A stretch of DNA of 44,258 nt from an uncultured Lachnospiraceae bacterium (GCA_947626945.1 CANQUC010000018.1:1-44258), one strand, 5' to 3'; positions 17,030 to 26,543 are shown, numbered from the stretch's first letter. Made by a program: numbers and translations. Notes: generated by a model from the letters alone, not told the origin.

Positions 17030-17461
17030 ATGGAAAACAAAGCACCAACCACCAAATTTCTGAAAGTTATGGCAATTCTTTTGATCATAATCCAGGCACT
17101 GGGCGTGGTGATTGCGGCGGCTCTGCTGATTAAGCCGGATTTATTGCCGAATCTGATGCCGAATTTGCCCAAAACGCTTCCCAACGGAATGCCTCGTGAG
17201 GCAATGTTAGCGCTGGTAATCGTGTTGGCTGTCGTGATGATTGTAATGGGTATAGTAGCTTTGATGCGCAAAAAGCTGATCTTGGCGTCATATGTTGTGC
17301 TGGCTCTTGCGCTCTTCTCTGTGCTTTACTCGATTTCTGCATACGAGCTGAAGACGCTGAAGGAAATACTCCCTCGCTTCTGCTCCCTGATTATCCCGTT
17401 ATTGTTCTATTTCGCCGCATACCGGCAGAACAAACTGGATAAAAATGCAGGAGAATCATAA
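17030..17461 (+). CDS. Small multi-pass membrane protein, unknown function
   Basis: 143 residues with four likely membrane segments: about 11-34, 57-79, 84-105 and 117-133. A proline- and asparagine-rich loop (LLPNLMPNLPKTLPNGMP) separates the first two. I do not recognise the family. It has AAGGAG before the start, its own strong promoter and a good terminator 17 bp after the stop, so it forms a one-gene unit. Confidence 0.75.
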   Translation: MENKAPTTKFLKVMAILLIIIQALGVVIAAALLIKPDLLPNLMPNLPKTLPNGMPREAMLALVIVLAVVMIVMGIVALMRKKLILASYVVLALALFSVLYSISAYELKTLKEILPRFCSLIIPLLFYFAAYRQNKLDKNAGES

Positions 17462-17477
17462 TCGGTAAAAAAAGCCT

Positions 17478-17511
17478 GGGACTGCGGAACTGTTTCCACA
17501 GTCCCCTTTTT
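17478..17511 (+). terminator. Intrinsic terminator
   Basis: GGGACTG...CAGTCCC arms (17478-17505), with inner pairing GGAA/TTCC, followed by CTTTTTAT. It closes the small membrane protein unit. Confidence 0.8.
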
Positions 17512-17595
17512 ATAATGTAGAAGAAGAAAACGTCCGGGCCAAATCCGCGCCGGATCTGAAAAACCGGCTGTGCGAAACAAAAAGGAGGTTTATTC

Positions 17596-18180
17596 ATGAA
17601 AGAAAAAAGCGGTGCAAATCCAATTAAAAACCTGACGCTTTCCGCCATGTTTCTGGCAATCGGATTGGTGCTCCCGTTTCTGACGGGGCAGATCCAGCAG
17701 ATCGGAAATATGCTTTTGCCCATGCACATTCCGGTATTTTTATGCGGACTGATCTGCGGCTGGCAGTATGGCGCTGTGGTTGGTCTGGTTCTTCCGCTTA
17801 TGCGTTCTGTTCTGTTTGGGATGCCGCCTCTTTTTCCAACCGCGGCGGCAATGTCGGCGGAACTGCTTACATACGGACTTGTGGCGGGGCTTATATATTC
17901 CCGCTCCCGCTGGCAGTGCGTGATCGCCCTGTACCGGGCTCTGATTGCGGCCATGATTGCGGGCCGGATCGTATGGGGCGCGGCGGAGGTGATCCTGCTT
18001 GGGATCGGAGGCAACGCCTTTACATGGAACGCGTTTATTGCCGGAACGGTGCTCAACGCAGTTCCCGGTATTATTTTACAGCTGATTTTGATTCCTGCCG
18101 TGATGGTTGCCTTGAACCGCACGGGACTTGTAAAATTTCACAGAGAACGCAAATCAGAAAGAGTGGAAAATACCATCTAG
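17596..18180 (+). CDS. ECF transporter S component, substrate unknown
   Basis: 194 residues, about six membrane segments, no signal peptide. The first segment and the loop MLLPMHIPVFLCGLICGWQYG match the S components of energy-coupling-factor vitamin importers, which bind the vitamin and dock onto a shared EcfAA'T module. No ecfA or ecfT gene lies nearby, so this is a group II (shared-module) type. The vitamin cannot be told from the sequence. AAGGAGG precedes the ATG. A short GC-rich hairpin (GCCGG/CCGGC, 17551-17570) sits in the leader just before the ribosome-binding site. Confidence 0.85.
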   Translation: MKEKSGANPIKNLTLSAMFLAIGLVLPFLTGQIQQIGNMLLPMHIPVFLCGLICGWQYGAVVGLVLPLMRSVLFGMPPLFPTAAAMSAELLTYGLVAGLIYSRSRWQCVIALYRALIAAMIAGRIVWGAAEVILLGIGGNAFTWNAFIAGTVLNAVPGIILQLILIPAVMVALNRTGLVKFHRERKSERVENTI

Positions 18181-18217
18181 GATTCTGATCCGGTAACAGA
18201 TTCTGACTGTTGATAAG

Positions 18218-18259
18218 AGGGTGTCCCCAAAGTCAAATGACTTGGGGATGCCCTTTTTT
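18218..18259 (+). terminator. Strong intrinsic terminator
   Basis: Long stem built from GGGTGTCCCCAA and TTGGGGATGCCC with inner AGTCA/TGACT pairing, followed by TTTTTT (18254-18259). It ends transcription after the ECF gene and insulates the phosphate operon. Confidence 0.9.
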
Positions 18260-18319
18260 CGGTTTCAGGGAGCTTGTATGACCGGTGGTGGTGCCGTCTG
18301 CCTCAGGGACCCAACTGAT

Positions 18320-18358
18320 TTTACCTTGATTTTACATAAACATGATAACAGATTTGAC
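18320..18358 (+). promoter_or_regulatory. Pho-box-like direct repeats before pstS
   Basis: TTTACC (18320) and TTTACA (18331) are spaced exactly 11 bp. Two more 11-bp steps fall on ATGATA (18342) and TTTGAC (18353), which are weaker. PhoP-family regulators in Firmicutes bind TT(A/T)ACA-type repeats at 11-bp steps, so this is a plausible binding site for the regulator encoded at 22623. A TATAGC at 18374-18379 may be the -10 box. Confidence 0.45.
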
Positions 18359-18431
18359 GTCCCGGAAGTACCATATAGCTGTAATAAAAAAAGAAAACAA
18401 AAATAAGAAAAAAGCAAAGGAGAATTCTGAA

Positions 18432-19274
18432 ATGAAAAAAATCTTGACATTGGTGTTATGCGTTTCGCTGGTGGTATCTATGCTTGCCGGTTGTTCTGAA
18501 AAAGAACCGGAAACAGAATCCGGGGCAAAAACGGAAACGGTGTCTGGAACGGTAGCAACTGACGGATCCACTTCTATGGAGGAAGTGATCGGCGTGCTGG
18601 GCGAGGCATTTATGGAGCAAAACAAAGGTGTCTCATTTACATACAATCCCACCGGTTCCGGTTCCGGAATCACCGCGGTGCAGGAGGGACGCTGTGATAT
18701 CGGCCTTTCCAGCCGAAGTCTGAAAGAAGAAGAAAAAGAGGGCGGTCTGACAGAAACTGTCCTTGCCTATGACGGCATTGCCATTTTGGTTCATCCGGAC
18801 AATCCTGTAAATGATCTGACTGTGGAGCAGATTGCCGACATTTACACCGGCAGGATCACGAACTGGAAGCAGGTAGGCGGTAAGGATGCGGAGATTGTTC
18901 TCATTGGACGGGAGGCAGGCAGCGGTACTCGTGACGGATTTGAATCCATTACCGGAACAGAGGACGCGTGCAGGTATAGACAGGAGCTTACCTCCACAGG
19001 GGATGTGATTACGACCGTAGGCTCCAATGAGGACGCCATTGGGTATGCCTCTCTTTCCGCGGTAAATGACAGTGTTAAAGCAGTATCGGTAGGCGGGGTA
19101 ACTCCTGACGAATCTACAGTGAAAGACGGCAGTTATGTTGTGCAGCGTCCCTTTGTTCTTGTGACAAAGACTGATTCCAAGCTTTCTGACGCGGCACAGA
19201 AGTTCTATGACTTTGCCACATCCGATGACGCGTCAGACCTGATAGCCAGCGCCGGTGTGGTAGCCGCAAATTGA
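18432..19274 (+). CDS. pstS: Phosphate ABC transporter substrate-binding lipoprotein PstS
   Basis: 280 residues from ATG 18432, behind AAAGGAGA. The lipoprotein signal has lipobox LAGC with Cys at 21. The mature part has PstS signatures: TDGSTSM near the start, NPTGSGSGI, the phosphate-contacting GREAGSGTRDGFE segment, and a closing FYDFATSDDASDLI. It captures phosphate outside the membrane and hands it to PstCA. First gene of pstSCAB-phoU. Confidence 0.93.
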   Translation: MKKILTLVLCVSLVVSMLAGCSEKEPETESGAKTETVSGTVATDGSTSMEEVIGVLGEAFMEQNKGVSFTYNPTGSGSGITAVQEGRCDIGLSSRSLKEEEKEGGLTETVLAYDGIAILVHPDNPVNDLTVEQIADIYTGRITNWKQVGGKDAEIVLIGREAGSGTRDGFESITGTEDACRYRQELTSTGDVITTVGSNEDAIGYASLSAVNDSVKAVSVGGVTPDESTVKDGSYVVQRPFVLVTKTDSKLSDAAQKFYDFATSDDASDLIASAGVVAAN

Positions 19275-19336
19275 ATGTCCGTCTGATCCGGCGGCTGCGT
19301 CTGTGGCTGCCGGAGGCTCTTAGGAGGAACCTGAAG

Positions 19337-20206
19337 ATGAAAAACAAAAAACAATTTATGGAAACATTGATTCATGGAGTGTTTCTCATTTTCGGTCTGA
19401 TTACGGTGGGCTGTGTGCTGCTGATCACGGTGTATCTGATTTTTTCGGGAATCCCGGCTATCTGCAGGATCGGGCTGTTTGAATTTCTGTTTGGCACAAA
19501 ATGGGCTTCCACTGCCGATTCACCCTCTTTTGGGATTCTGCCGTTCATCCTTACCAGTATTTATGGAACGGCTGGAGCCATTTTGGCAGGTGTTCCTGTG
19601 GGGTTTTTTGCTGCAGTCTATCTTGCCAAGATCGCGCCGCCGAAAATACGGTCTGTTGTCACAGGCGCCGTGAGCCTGCTTGCGGGAATTCCATCTGTTG
19701 TATACGGTCTTGTGGGGATGCTGGTTCTTGTGCCGGGAATCCGCTCCTTATTTCACATACCGGACGGAGCCAGCCTGTTTGCCGCAATCATTGTACTCTC
19801 CATTATGATCCTGCCCTCCATCATCAATGTGTCTGTTACTGCCCTGGAGGCGGTGCCGAAAGACTATGAAGACGCGTCTCTGGCCTTAGGGGCAACGCCG
19901 GTGGAAACTTACTTTAAGGTTTCCGTTCCCGCCGCAAAAAGCGGGATTGCCGCCGCGGTGGTTCTTGGCGTAGGCCGTGCCATTGGCGAGGCCATGGCGG
20001 TGATGATGGTGTCGGGCAATGCTGCCAATATGCCGTCGCTGTTTGAGAGCGTCCGGTTTCTGACCACTGCCGTGGCAAGTGAAATGTCCTATTCCAGCGG
20101 ACTGCAGCGGCAGGCGCTGTTTTCTATCGCGTTGGTGCTGTTTCTGTTTATTATGCTCATCAACGCGGCATTAAACTTTTTTATGAAGCGCGGCAAGGAG
20201 GAGTGA
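19337..20206 (+). CDS. pstC: Phosphate ABC transporter permease PstC
   Basis: 289 residues from ATG 19337 with AGGAGG at 19322-19327; an upstream in-frame extension overlaps pstS and lacks a ribosome-binding site. About six membrane segments and the binding-protein-dependent permease signature (EAVPKDYEDASLALGATPVETYFKVSVP). It pairs with PstA to form the channel. Its end carries the ribosome-binding site of pstA. Confidence 0.93.
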   Translation: MKNKKQFMETLIHGVFLIFGLITVGCVLLITVYLIFSGIPAICRIGLFEFLFGTKWASTADSPSFGILPFILTSIYGTAGAILAGVPVGFFAAVYLAKIAPPKIRSVVTGAVSLLAGIPSVVYGLVGMLVLVPGIRSLFHIPDGASLFAAIIVLSIMILPSIINVSVTALEAVPKDYEDASLALGATPVETYFKVSVPAAKSGIAAAVVLGVGRAIGEAMAVMMVSGNAANMPSLFESVRFLTTAVASEMSYSSGLQRQALFSIALVLFLFIMLINAALNFFMKRGKEE

Positions 20207-20208
20207 TA

Positions 20209-21072
20209 ATGGGAAAAAACAGGATTTCAAGAAAAAGAAGAGGGTATATCGGGCTGATGAAAGGCATGATGTACCTGTCCGCAGGTTTCACCTGCGCCCT
20301 GGTGCTGTTTATGATGATCTATGTTCTGATCAGGGGAATTCCCCATATCACATGGGAGCTTCTGTCCACAGGGCCAAGCTATCTGAATCAATCCATTGGG
20401 ATCCTGCCGGATATTCTGAATACCATCTACATCATCGCGGCAACGCTTATGGTCGTAATTCCCGTAGGCGCAGGAGCGGCGGTATATCTGACGGAATATG
20501 CGGGAAATCAAAAGCTGGTTTCAGTCATTGAATATGCCGCTGAAACTCTTTCCGGAATTCCATCCATTATCTACGGTCTTGTGGGGATGCTGTTCTTTTG
20601 CGGATTTTTGGGACTGCAGACATCTGTTCTGGCGGGAGCCCTTACCCTAGTGATCATGAACCTGCCCACCATTATGCGGACAACCCAGGAAAGTCTGAAA
20701 ACCGTACCTTTAAGCTATCGGGAAGGCGCGGTTGGCCTGGGCGCGGGAAAATGGCGGGTGATCCGCACGGTAGTTCTGCCCGGCTGCATTGACGGCATCA
20801 TTACCGGCTGTATCCTGTCCATGGGCAGGATTCTGGGAGAATCGGCGGCGCTGCTGTTCACCGCCGGCGTCGCCCATGTGCTGAACGGCTTTTTTTCCGG
20901 ACTTGCAAGCTCCGGCGCTACCCTGACGGTTGCGTTGTACTTCTATGCAAAAGAGCGGGGAGAGTTTGAGGTGGCGTTTGCCATTGCCGCGATTCTGATG
21001 ATTCTGACGCTTCTGGTCAACCTGCTGGCTTCGCTGGTCAGCATGATCTTTAAACGAAGGAGGAATTTCTGA
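20209..21072 (+). CDS. pstA: Phosphate ABC transporter permease PstA
   Basis: 287 residues from ATG 20209, two bases after the pstC stop; AAGGAGGAG at 20195-20203 lies inside pstC, so translation is coupled. Six membrane segments, [16 protein letters not shown] loop and permease signature ([30 protein letters not shown]). Second half of the phosphate channel. Confidence 0.93.
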   Translation: MGKNRISRKRRGYIGLMKGMMYLSAGFTCALVLFMMIYVLIRGIPHITWELLSTGPSYLNQSIGILPDILNTIYIIAATLMVVIPVGAGAAVYLTEYAGNQKLVSVIEYAAETLSGIPSIIYGLVGMLFFCGFLGLQTSVLAGALTLVIMNLPTIMRTTQESLKTVPLSYREGAVGLGAGKWRVIRTVVLPGCIDGIITGCILSMGRILGESAALLFTAGVAHVLNGFFSGLASSGATLTVALYFYAKERGEFEVAFAIAAILMILTLLVNLLASLVSMIFKRRRNF

Positions 21073-21077
21073 ACCTT

Positions 21078-21824
21078 ATGATTACAGTCAACGATCTGTG
21101 CCTGTGGTACGGGCCCACCCAGGCCCTGCACCATATATCCATGAACATTCCCGACAGAGCCATCACCGCTCTGATCGGTCCTTCCGGCTGCGGAAAGTCC
21201 ACATTTTTGAAAACGCTGAACCGCATGAACGATCTGATCCCCGGCGTCAGGATTACCGGCCAGGTCAACTACAACGGGGAAAATATTTTTTCGCCTCAGG
21301 TGGATGTGACCATGCTTCGGAAAGAGATAGGCATGGTTTTTCAAAAGCCCAATCCCTTTCCCATGAGCGTCTATGACAATATCGCATACGGCCCCCGAAC
21401 CCATGGCATCAAAAGCCGGGTGAAGCTGGATGACATTGTAGAACGGTCCCTGAGGGGAGCCGCCATTTGGGATGAGGTAAAGGACCGGCTGAAAAAGAAC
21501 GCGCTTGGGCTTTCCGGCGGTCAGCAGCAGCGGCTTTGTATTGCCCGCGCGCTGGCAGTGGAGCCGGATGTGCTTTTGATGGACGAGCCTACCAGCGCAC
21601 TGGATCCCATTTCCACTTCCAAAATCGAGGAGCTGGCCATATCGCTGAAAGAAAAGTATACGATCATCATTGTCACCCACAATATGCAGCAGGCCGTTCG
21701 TATTTCGGATAAAACCGCTTTTTTTCTCCTGGGTGAGATGATAGAGTTTGACGATACGGAAAAAATATTTTCCATGCCGTCGGATAAGAGAACAGAGGAT
21801 TATATTACAGGGAGGTTTGGATAA
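21078..21824 (+). CDS. pstB: Phosphate ABC transporter ATPase PstB
   Basis: 248 residues with all ABC motifs: Walker [11 protein letters not shown]-loop [10 protein letters not shown], signature LSGGQQQR, Walker B LLMDEP, H-loop [12 protein letters not shown] and RMNDL are particular to PstB. Energises PstCA. The stop TAA overlaps the start of phoU by one base. Confidence 0.95.
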   Translation: MITVNDLCLWYGPTQALHHISMNIPDRAITALIGPSGCGKSTFLKTLNRMNDLIPGVRITGQVNYNGENIFSPQVDVTMLRKEIGMVFQKPNPFPMSVYDNIAYGPRTHGIKSRVKLDDIVERSLRGAAIWDEVKDRLKKNALGLSGGQQQRLCIARALAVEPDVLLMDEPTSALDPISTSKIEELAISLKEKYTIIIVTHNMQQAVRISDKTAFFLLGEMIEFDDTEKIFSMPSDKRTEDYITGRFG

Positions 21825-22492
21825 TGCGGTCAAAATTCGATCAACAGCTTGCTCTTTTGCACAGAGAGCTGATTACAATGGGTGCTCTTTGCGAAAAGGC
21901 CATTGGTCTGTCTGCAAAGGCTTTGGATGAGGGTGATCAAAAAAAGGCCGGAGAGGTTTTTGATTACACCGTTCAGATTGACCAGAAAGAGCGGGATATT
22001 GAAGCCCTGTGTATGCGTCTTTTGCTCCAGCAGCAGCCGGTGGCAAAGGATCTGCGGGTCATTTCCTCGGCACTGAAAATGGTGACGGACATGGAACGGA
22101 TCGGGGACAACTCAGGGGATATCGCAGAAATCGTAACCATGGGTCATATTACAGCGGAACACGATAAGATGAACATCCGCGATATGGCGCTGGCCACAAT
22201 TAAAATGGTCACAGACAGCATCGACGCCTTTGTAAAAAATGATATGGAACTGGCAAAGGCGGTCATAGCTTATGATGATGTGGTGGACGGATATTTTAAC
22301 AGAATCAAGACCGCCCTGATCGAGGCACTGGGAGACCACAATGCCGACGGGGAATATGCCCTTGACCTTCTGATGATCGCAAAATACTTTGAGCGTATGG
22401 GCGATCATGCCACCAACATTGCGCAGTGGGTGCTGTTCTCGATTCTGGGGCGTCATGAAGATGATGAAAGATCAAAAGAGACCGGGCGCTAA
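21824..22492 (+). CDS. phoU: Phosphate signalling adaptor PhoU
   Basis: 222 residues forming two three-helix repeats with the PhoU metal-binding signatures (KMVTDMERIGDNSGDIAE and AKYFERMGDHATNIAQW). PhoU links the Pst transporter to the PhoR kinase and restrains the Pho response when phosphate is plentiful. It overlaps pstB by one base (TAATG) and is followed by a hairpin before the regulator genes. Confidence 0.95.
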   Translation: MRSKFDQQLALLHRELITMGALCEKAIGLSAKALDEGDQKKAGEVFDYTVQIDQKERDIEALCMRLLLQQQPVAKDLRVISSALKMVTDMERIGDNSGDIAEIVTMGHITAEHDKMNIRDMALATIKMVTDSIDAFVKNDMELAKAVIAYDDVVDGYFNRIKTALIEALGDHNADGEYALDLLMIAKYFERMGDHATNIAQWVLFSILGRHEDDERSKETGR

Positions 22493-22509
22493 AAACCGAA
22501 ATCATGAAC

Positions 22510-22541
22510 AAAGCCGCGGTCATTGAAAAAAAGCGGCTTTT
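22510..22541 (+). terminator. Hairpin between phoU and the regulator gene
   Basis: AAAGCCGC and GCGGCTTT arms around an A-rich loop, then a short TTTT. It probably terminates part of the pst transcripts and reduces the level of the downstream two-component genes. Confidence 0.5.
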
Positions 22542-22622
22542 GTGGTATATGTTTTAGCGTGGGACAACGGATTTGAAAGGCATTGAAAACGTCCGGATTA
22601 ACCGCGGAAAGAAGGAAGACCA

Positions 22623-23297
22623 ATGATCTATTGTGTAGAGGACGACAACAGCATTCGTGATCTGATGATATATACATTAAACTCAGCCGGATATAAGACG
22701 AAAGGGATGACCGACGCAAAACAGCTTTTTGAAGCGCTGAAGAGAGAAAAACCCAGGCTGATCATGCTGGACATTATGCTTCCTGGCCAAGACGGCATAC
22801 AGATTTTAAAGCAGCTGCGCCAGAGCGCTGCCACAGCGGATATCCCCGTGATCATGGCTACGGCAAAGGGGACGGAGTACGATAAAGTGATCGGACTTGA
22901 TCTGGGGGCAGACGACTATCTGGCAAAGCCCTTTGGCATGATGGAAATGGTGTCCCGCGTGCGGGCTGTTCTCCGGCGCGCAGAGCAAAACGACAGGGCA
23001 AGGATCCTGAAGATCGGCGAGCTGATGATGAACACCGGCGAGCATACGGTCTTTGTCCATGGAAAGCGTGTGCAGCTCACCCTAAAAGAATACGAGCTTC
23101 TGAGAAAGTTCATGGAAAACCTGGGGCTTGTGTTTACCCGCGATCAGCTTCTGGAAAGTATTTGGGGAGAGGGATATATAGGAGAAACCCGTACGGTGGA
23201 TGTGCACATCGGCACACTGCGGACAAAGCTGGGTACCTGCGGGGATTATATTGAAACAGTGCGCGGTGTCGGTTATCGAATGGAGGCTCATTTATGA
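22623..23297 (+). CDS. PhoB/PhoP-type response regulator
   Basis: 224 residues: receiver domain with ED at 6-7, phospho-acceptor D50 (LIMLDIMLPG), and K in LAKPF; then an OmpR/PhoB winged helix (LTLKEYELLRKFMEN, TRDQLLESIWG, RTVDVHIGTLRTKLG). Placed between phoU and a membrane kinase, it should be the phosphate-starvation regulator that switches on the pst operon. It starts at ATG 22623 and its stop overlaps the kinase start by four bases (ATGA). Confidence 0.9.
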   Translation: MIYCVEDDNSIRDLMIYTLNSAGYKTKGMTDAKQLFEALKREKPRLIMLDIMLPGQDGIQILKQLRQSAATADIPVIMATAKGTEYDKVIGLDLGADDYLAKPFGMMEMVSRVRAVLRRAEQNDRARILKIGELMMNTGEHTVFVHGKRVQLTLKEYELLRKFMENLGLVFTRDQLLESIWGEGYIGETRTVDVHIGTLRTKLGTCGDYIETVRGVGYRMEAHL

Positions 23298-24952
23298 CAA
23301 AACGTATTTTTCGTTCAATCTGTCTTGTAGCCATGGGCGTCTTTGTGGCTTCCGCGGCACTGTTTTTGGCTGTTCTCTATGATTATTTTGGAGGGGTACA
23401 GAGAAAACAGCTGCAGATGCAGACGAAGCTTGCCGCCCAGGCAGTGGCAAATGAGGGAATTTCATATTTTGACGGCCTTGACACGGCAGAATACCGCATT
23501 ACCTGGATCGGAGCTGACGGGGAGGTTCTTTATGATAACCGGTCTGACTCCGGGGAGATGGAAAATCATCTGGAGCGGGAGGAGATCAGGGAGGCTCTTG
23601 CCGGAGATCTGGGAGAAAGCTCACGTTATTCCGTCACGTTGATGGAACGGGCCCTTTACTGTGCCAAAGAGCTGCCGGATGGATCGGTGATCCGCCTTTC
23701 CGTATCCCAAAACACCTTGCTGACCCTGTTGTGGGGCATGATGCAGCCCATTTGTGTCATCGTTGTGATTGCCGTCGTTCTGTCACTGGCGCTGGCTTCC
23801 CGCCTGTCCAGGAGAATCGTAAAGCCTCTCAATGAACTGGATCTGGAAACGCCCCTGAGCAATGAGGGATATGATGAGCTTTCTCCGCTTCTGCACCGTA
23901 TTGACAGTCAGCAGCGGCAGATCAGATTTCAGAAAGAGGAGCTGGAACAAAAGCAGAAGGAGTTTGATGCCGTCACGGAGAACATGACTGAGGGAATCAT
24001 TCTCCTGAATACAAAAGGAAATGTGCTGGGCATCAACCGGGCCGCAAAGCAGCTGTTTGAAACAGACGGCTCCTGTATCGGTCAGCATCTTCTTTCTGTC
24101 AATCGGAGCACCCAGATATCGGACCTGCTTTCAAGCGCGGAGACAGGGCTGCATGATGAGAAAATGATCGACCTTTCGGATGGCCGTTATCAGCTGATCC
24201 TAAACCCTGTAAAATACGGAGAGATCCTGTCCGGATCGGTTCTTCTGGCCATCAATGTGACTGAAAAAGAAAAATCGGAGCAGATGCGGCGGGAGTTTAC
24301 CGCCAATGTTTCCCATGAACTGAAGACGCCCCTGCAGACCATTGCGGGATCGGCGGAGCTTTTGGCAGCCGGTATTGTGAAGGAGGAAGACAGAGAGGAG
24401 TTTTACAACCGTATCCAGGGAGAAGCGCGGCGCATGATCCGGCTGGTAAATGATATTATCCGGCTATCCCGCCTTGACGAAGGCGCGGACTCCATGAAGC
24501 GTGAAAAAGTGGATCTTTTTGCCCTGGCGGAGGACACCCTTCAATTTCTGTCGGTGGAGGCTGAAAACGCCCATGTTGTAATGACCCTTGACGGAGAACC
24601 CGCATTCATGGAGGGAATTCCTCAGCTGCTGCAGAGTATCATCCTGAATCTTTGCGACAATGCCATCAAGTATAACCGGGATCAGGGGAGTGTTTCTGTA
24701 ATGGTCAAAAAAGGAACAGACGAAGTGATACTGTCTGTTTCCGATACCGGCATCGGCATTCCTGAGGAGCATCAGAATCGGATCTTTGAAAGATTCTACC
24801 GGGTGGATAAGAGCCGTTCCAAAGAGCTGGGCGGGACGGGCCTGGGCCTTTCCATTGTCAAACACGCTGTCAGGCTGCATCATGGGAAGATCCGTCTGCA
24901 AAGCAGGGAACATGTAGGCACTGCCATCACCGTTATGTTTCCGGTTCTGTGA
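23294..24952 (+). CDS. phoR: PhoR-type membrane sensor histidine kinase
   Basis: 552 residues: membrane segment about 8-30, an extracytoplasmic domain of about 110 residues, second membrane segment about 142-170, a HAMP-like linker, a PAS domain (about 225-325), the H-box FTANVSHELKTPLQT with His near 341, and a full ATPase domain (NLCDNAIKYN, VSDTGIGIP, GGTGLGLSIVKHAV). This layout is that of Firmicutes PhoR/WalK-type kinases. Its position with the regulator after pst-phoU assigns it to phosphate sensing. Confidence 0.88.
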   Translation: MTKRIFRSICLVAMGVFVASAALFLAVLYDYFGGVQRKQLQMQTKLAAQAVANEGISYFDGLDTAEYRITWIGADGEVLYDNRSDSGEMENHLEREEIREALAGDLGESSRYSVTLMERALYCAKELPDGSVIRLSVSQNTLLTLLWGMMQPICVIVVIAVVLSLALASRLSRRIVKPLNELDLETPLSNEGYDELSPLLHRIDSQQRQIRFQKEELEQKQKEFDAVTENMTEGIILLNTKGNVLGINRAAKQLFETDGSCIGQHLLSVNRSTQISDLLSSAETGLHDEKMIDLSDGRYQLILNPVKYGEILSGSVLLAINVTEKEKSEQMRREFTANVSHELKTPLQTIAGSAELLAAGIVKEEDREEFYNRIQGEARRMIRLVNDIIRLSRLDEGADSMKREKVDLFALAEDTLQFLSVEAENAHVVMTLDGEPAFMEGIPQLLQSIILNLCDNAIKYNRDQGSVSVMVKKGTDEVILSVSDTGIGIPEEHQNRIFERFYRVDKSRSKELGGTGLGLSIVKHAVRLHHGKIRLQSREHVGTAITVMFPVL

Positions 24953-24977
24953 GATTGCTGGAAAACATTAAGAAAAG

Positions 24978-25006
24978 TTGACGAAAAATTAAGAAAATGT
25001 TACAAT
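24978..25006 (+). promoter_or_regulatory. Promoter of the lysozyme-like/dockerin gene
   Basis: TTGACG (24978-24983), 17-bp spacer, TACAAT (25001-25006), 50 bp before the ATG. Confidence 0.65.
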
Positions 25007-25055
25007 CAACCCGTGCTGACTTCTGAACTTGAAAAAATACATAGGAGCAATCAAG

Positions 25056-26492
25056 ATGAAGAGAAAAAAGAGGAATCAAGTCATTGGGTTGATGCTGACC
25101 GTGGTTTTGACACTGCAGCTGCAGGCAGGGGCAGCGGCTTTGCCGGTTCAGGCGGCAAACGCCGCCGATGCCAATCAGCAGCAGGTGTTCCGGTTTCTGA
25201 CAGACGAAATGAAACTGAACTCCGCGGCGGCCTGCGGCATCATGGCAAATATTGAACGGGAGTCCGGCTTTAATCCAAAGGCGTCCGGCAGCGGCGGCAG
25301 ATTTTACGGACTGATCCAGTGGGGCGGTTCAAGACAGACTGCCCTTTATACATATTGCGGACAAAACGGATACGATCCCAACTCCATTGCAGGCCAGCTG
25401 CGCTATATGGAATACGAACTGAACACGGACTATACCAATGTGCGGGACGCGCTCCGGACTGTGGCCAACACGGCGGACGGCGCCTATCAGGCGGGCTATG
25501 TCTGGTGCTACTATTATGAAATGCCCGGGGACACTTACAATGTATCCGTAGCCAGAGGAAACCTGGCAAGGGACAGCTACTGGCCTGAATTTGGCAGGCA
25601 GGTGCTGCCATTTCGCAGCAACATTGAGTCCCCCGCAAACCAGCAGTCCTACAGCGGAATCGTGCGCATTCAGGGCTGGGCGGTTTACGGCGACGGCATC
25701 GGTACCGTGACCGCGAAAGTCAACGGTCATGTGCTGGAACTGCAGCAGTATAGCCGTCAGGATGTGGCCGCCGCGTATCCCGGATATCCCGCGGGCAGAG
25801 AGGGGTTCTTTGCCGACATTCCCGCGGACTGTCTGCAAATCGGAACAAATGAGCTTATCATTTATGCCGGCAGCGGTCAGCTGCAGTTTGAGGCGGGCCG
25901 GGTGCAGTTCTCCTGCGCGGAACTGGACACTGCGGCTCCGGTAATCTCGGACGTGGCTGTTTCCAATGTGACGGAGGACGGCTATCAGGTAACCTGTACC
26001 GTAACCGACGATTTCGGCCTGCGTGAAGTGCGGTTCCCCACATGGACCGAGTACAACGGCCAGGATGATTTACAGAAAAACTGGAGCGTGGCGGAATCTG
26101 CCAAAGGGACCGTCACAGGCAACCAGGTGGTATATCAGGTGCGTGTCCAAGATCATGACTATGAAAGCGGGCTGTATTACACCCATATTTATGCCTATGA
26201 CCGGGCGGGACATCAGTCGGTGGCAGTGCTCTCCTGTACGGTGCCGGATAGCCCGCTTCTCTACGGAGATGCCAATGGGGACCGGAGCGTAGCGGTAGAC
26301 GACGCCATTCGGGTTCTTCAGGTGCTGATCCGTCTTCGCGGCATGAATGAACGGCAGACCCTGGCGGCGGATGTGGACGGCGTTCCCGGCATTGAAGTGG
26401 CAGACGCTTTGTGTATTCTGAAGAAGACCGTCAATCTGATCCAAGAGTTTCCGGTAGAGCGGCAGGTCAATGAGCAGCAGCCGGTTGCATAA
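25056..26492 (+). CDS. Secreted phage-tail-lysozyme-like protein with GBS_Bsp-like and dockerin modules
   Basis: 478 residues from ATG 25056 with AGGAG at 25043-25047; a TTG start at 25029 has no such site. Signal peptide at about 1-33 (KRKK then hydrophobic, ending ALPVQAANA). Residues about 44-190 resemble the phage tail-tip lysozyme domain, with GIMANIERESGFNP (candidate catalytic Glu at 69) and YGLIQWGGSR. A beta-rich module follows, then a GBS_Bsp-like repeat (about 300-395: FGLREVRFPTW...YYTHIYAYDRAG). The C-terminus has a dockerin pair, GDANGDRSVAVDDAIRVLQV and ADVDGVPGIEVADALCILKK. It should cut peptidoglycan outside the cell. The second dockerin repeat is degenerate. Confidence 0.82.
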   Translation: MKRKKRNQVIGLMLTVVLTLQLQAGAAALPVQAANAADANQQQVFRFLTDEMKLNSAAACGIMANIERESGFNPKASGSGGRFYGLIQWGGSRQTALYTYCGQNGYDPNSIAGQLRYMEYELNTDYTNVRDALRTVANTADGAYQAGYVWCYYYEMPGDTYNVSVARGNLARDSYWPEFGRQVLPFRSNIESPANQQSYSGIVRIQGWAVYGDGIGTVTAKVNGHVLELQQYSRQDVAAAYPGYPAGREGFFADIPADCLQIGTNELIIYAGSGQLQFEAGRVQFSCAELDTAAPVISDVAVSNVTEDGYQVTCTVTDDFGLREVRFPTWTEYNGQDDLQKNWSVAESAKGTVTGNQVVYQVRVQDHDYESGLYYTHIYAYDRAGHQSVAVLSCTVPDSPLLYGDANGDRSVAVDDAIRVLQVLIRLRGMNERQTLAADVDGVPGIEVADALCILKKTVNLIQEFPVERQVNEQQPVA

Positions 26493-26513
26493 TACAGAAG
26501 TTTTTGTTATGAT
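26485..26513 (+). promoter_or_regulatory. Candidate promoter of the ABC exporter pair
   Basis: TTGCAT (26485-26490), 17-bp spacer, TATGAT (26508-26513), overlapping the end of the preceding gene and 30 bp before the ATG. The -35 box is weak. Confidence 0.35.
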
Positions 26514-26543
26514 TAGGCAAATCTGTAAAAAAGGAGAGCCAAA

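Noticed and set aside
17512-17595. Riboswitch (for example preQ1 or folate type) before the ECF S component
   Set aside because: Only an 84-bp gap with one 5-bp hairpin; none of the conserved blocks of those classes are present.
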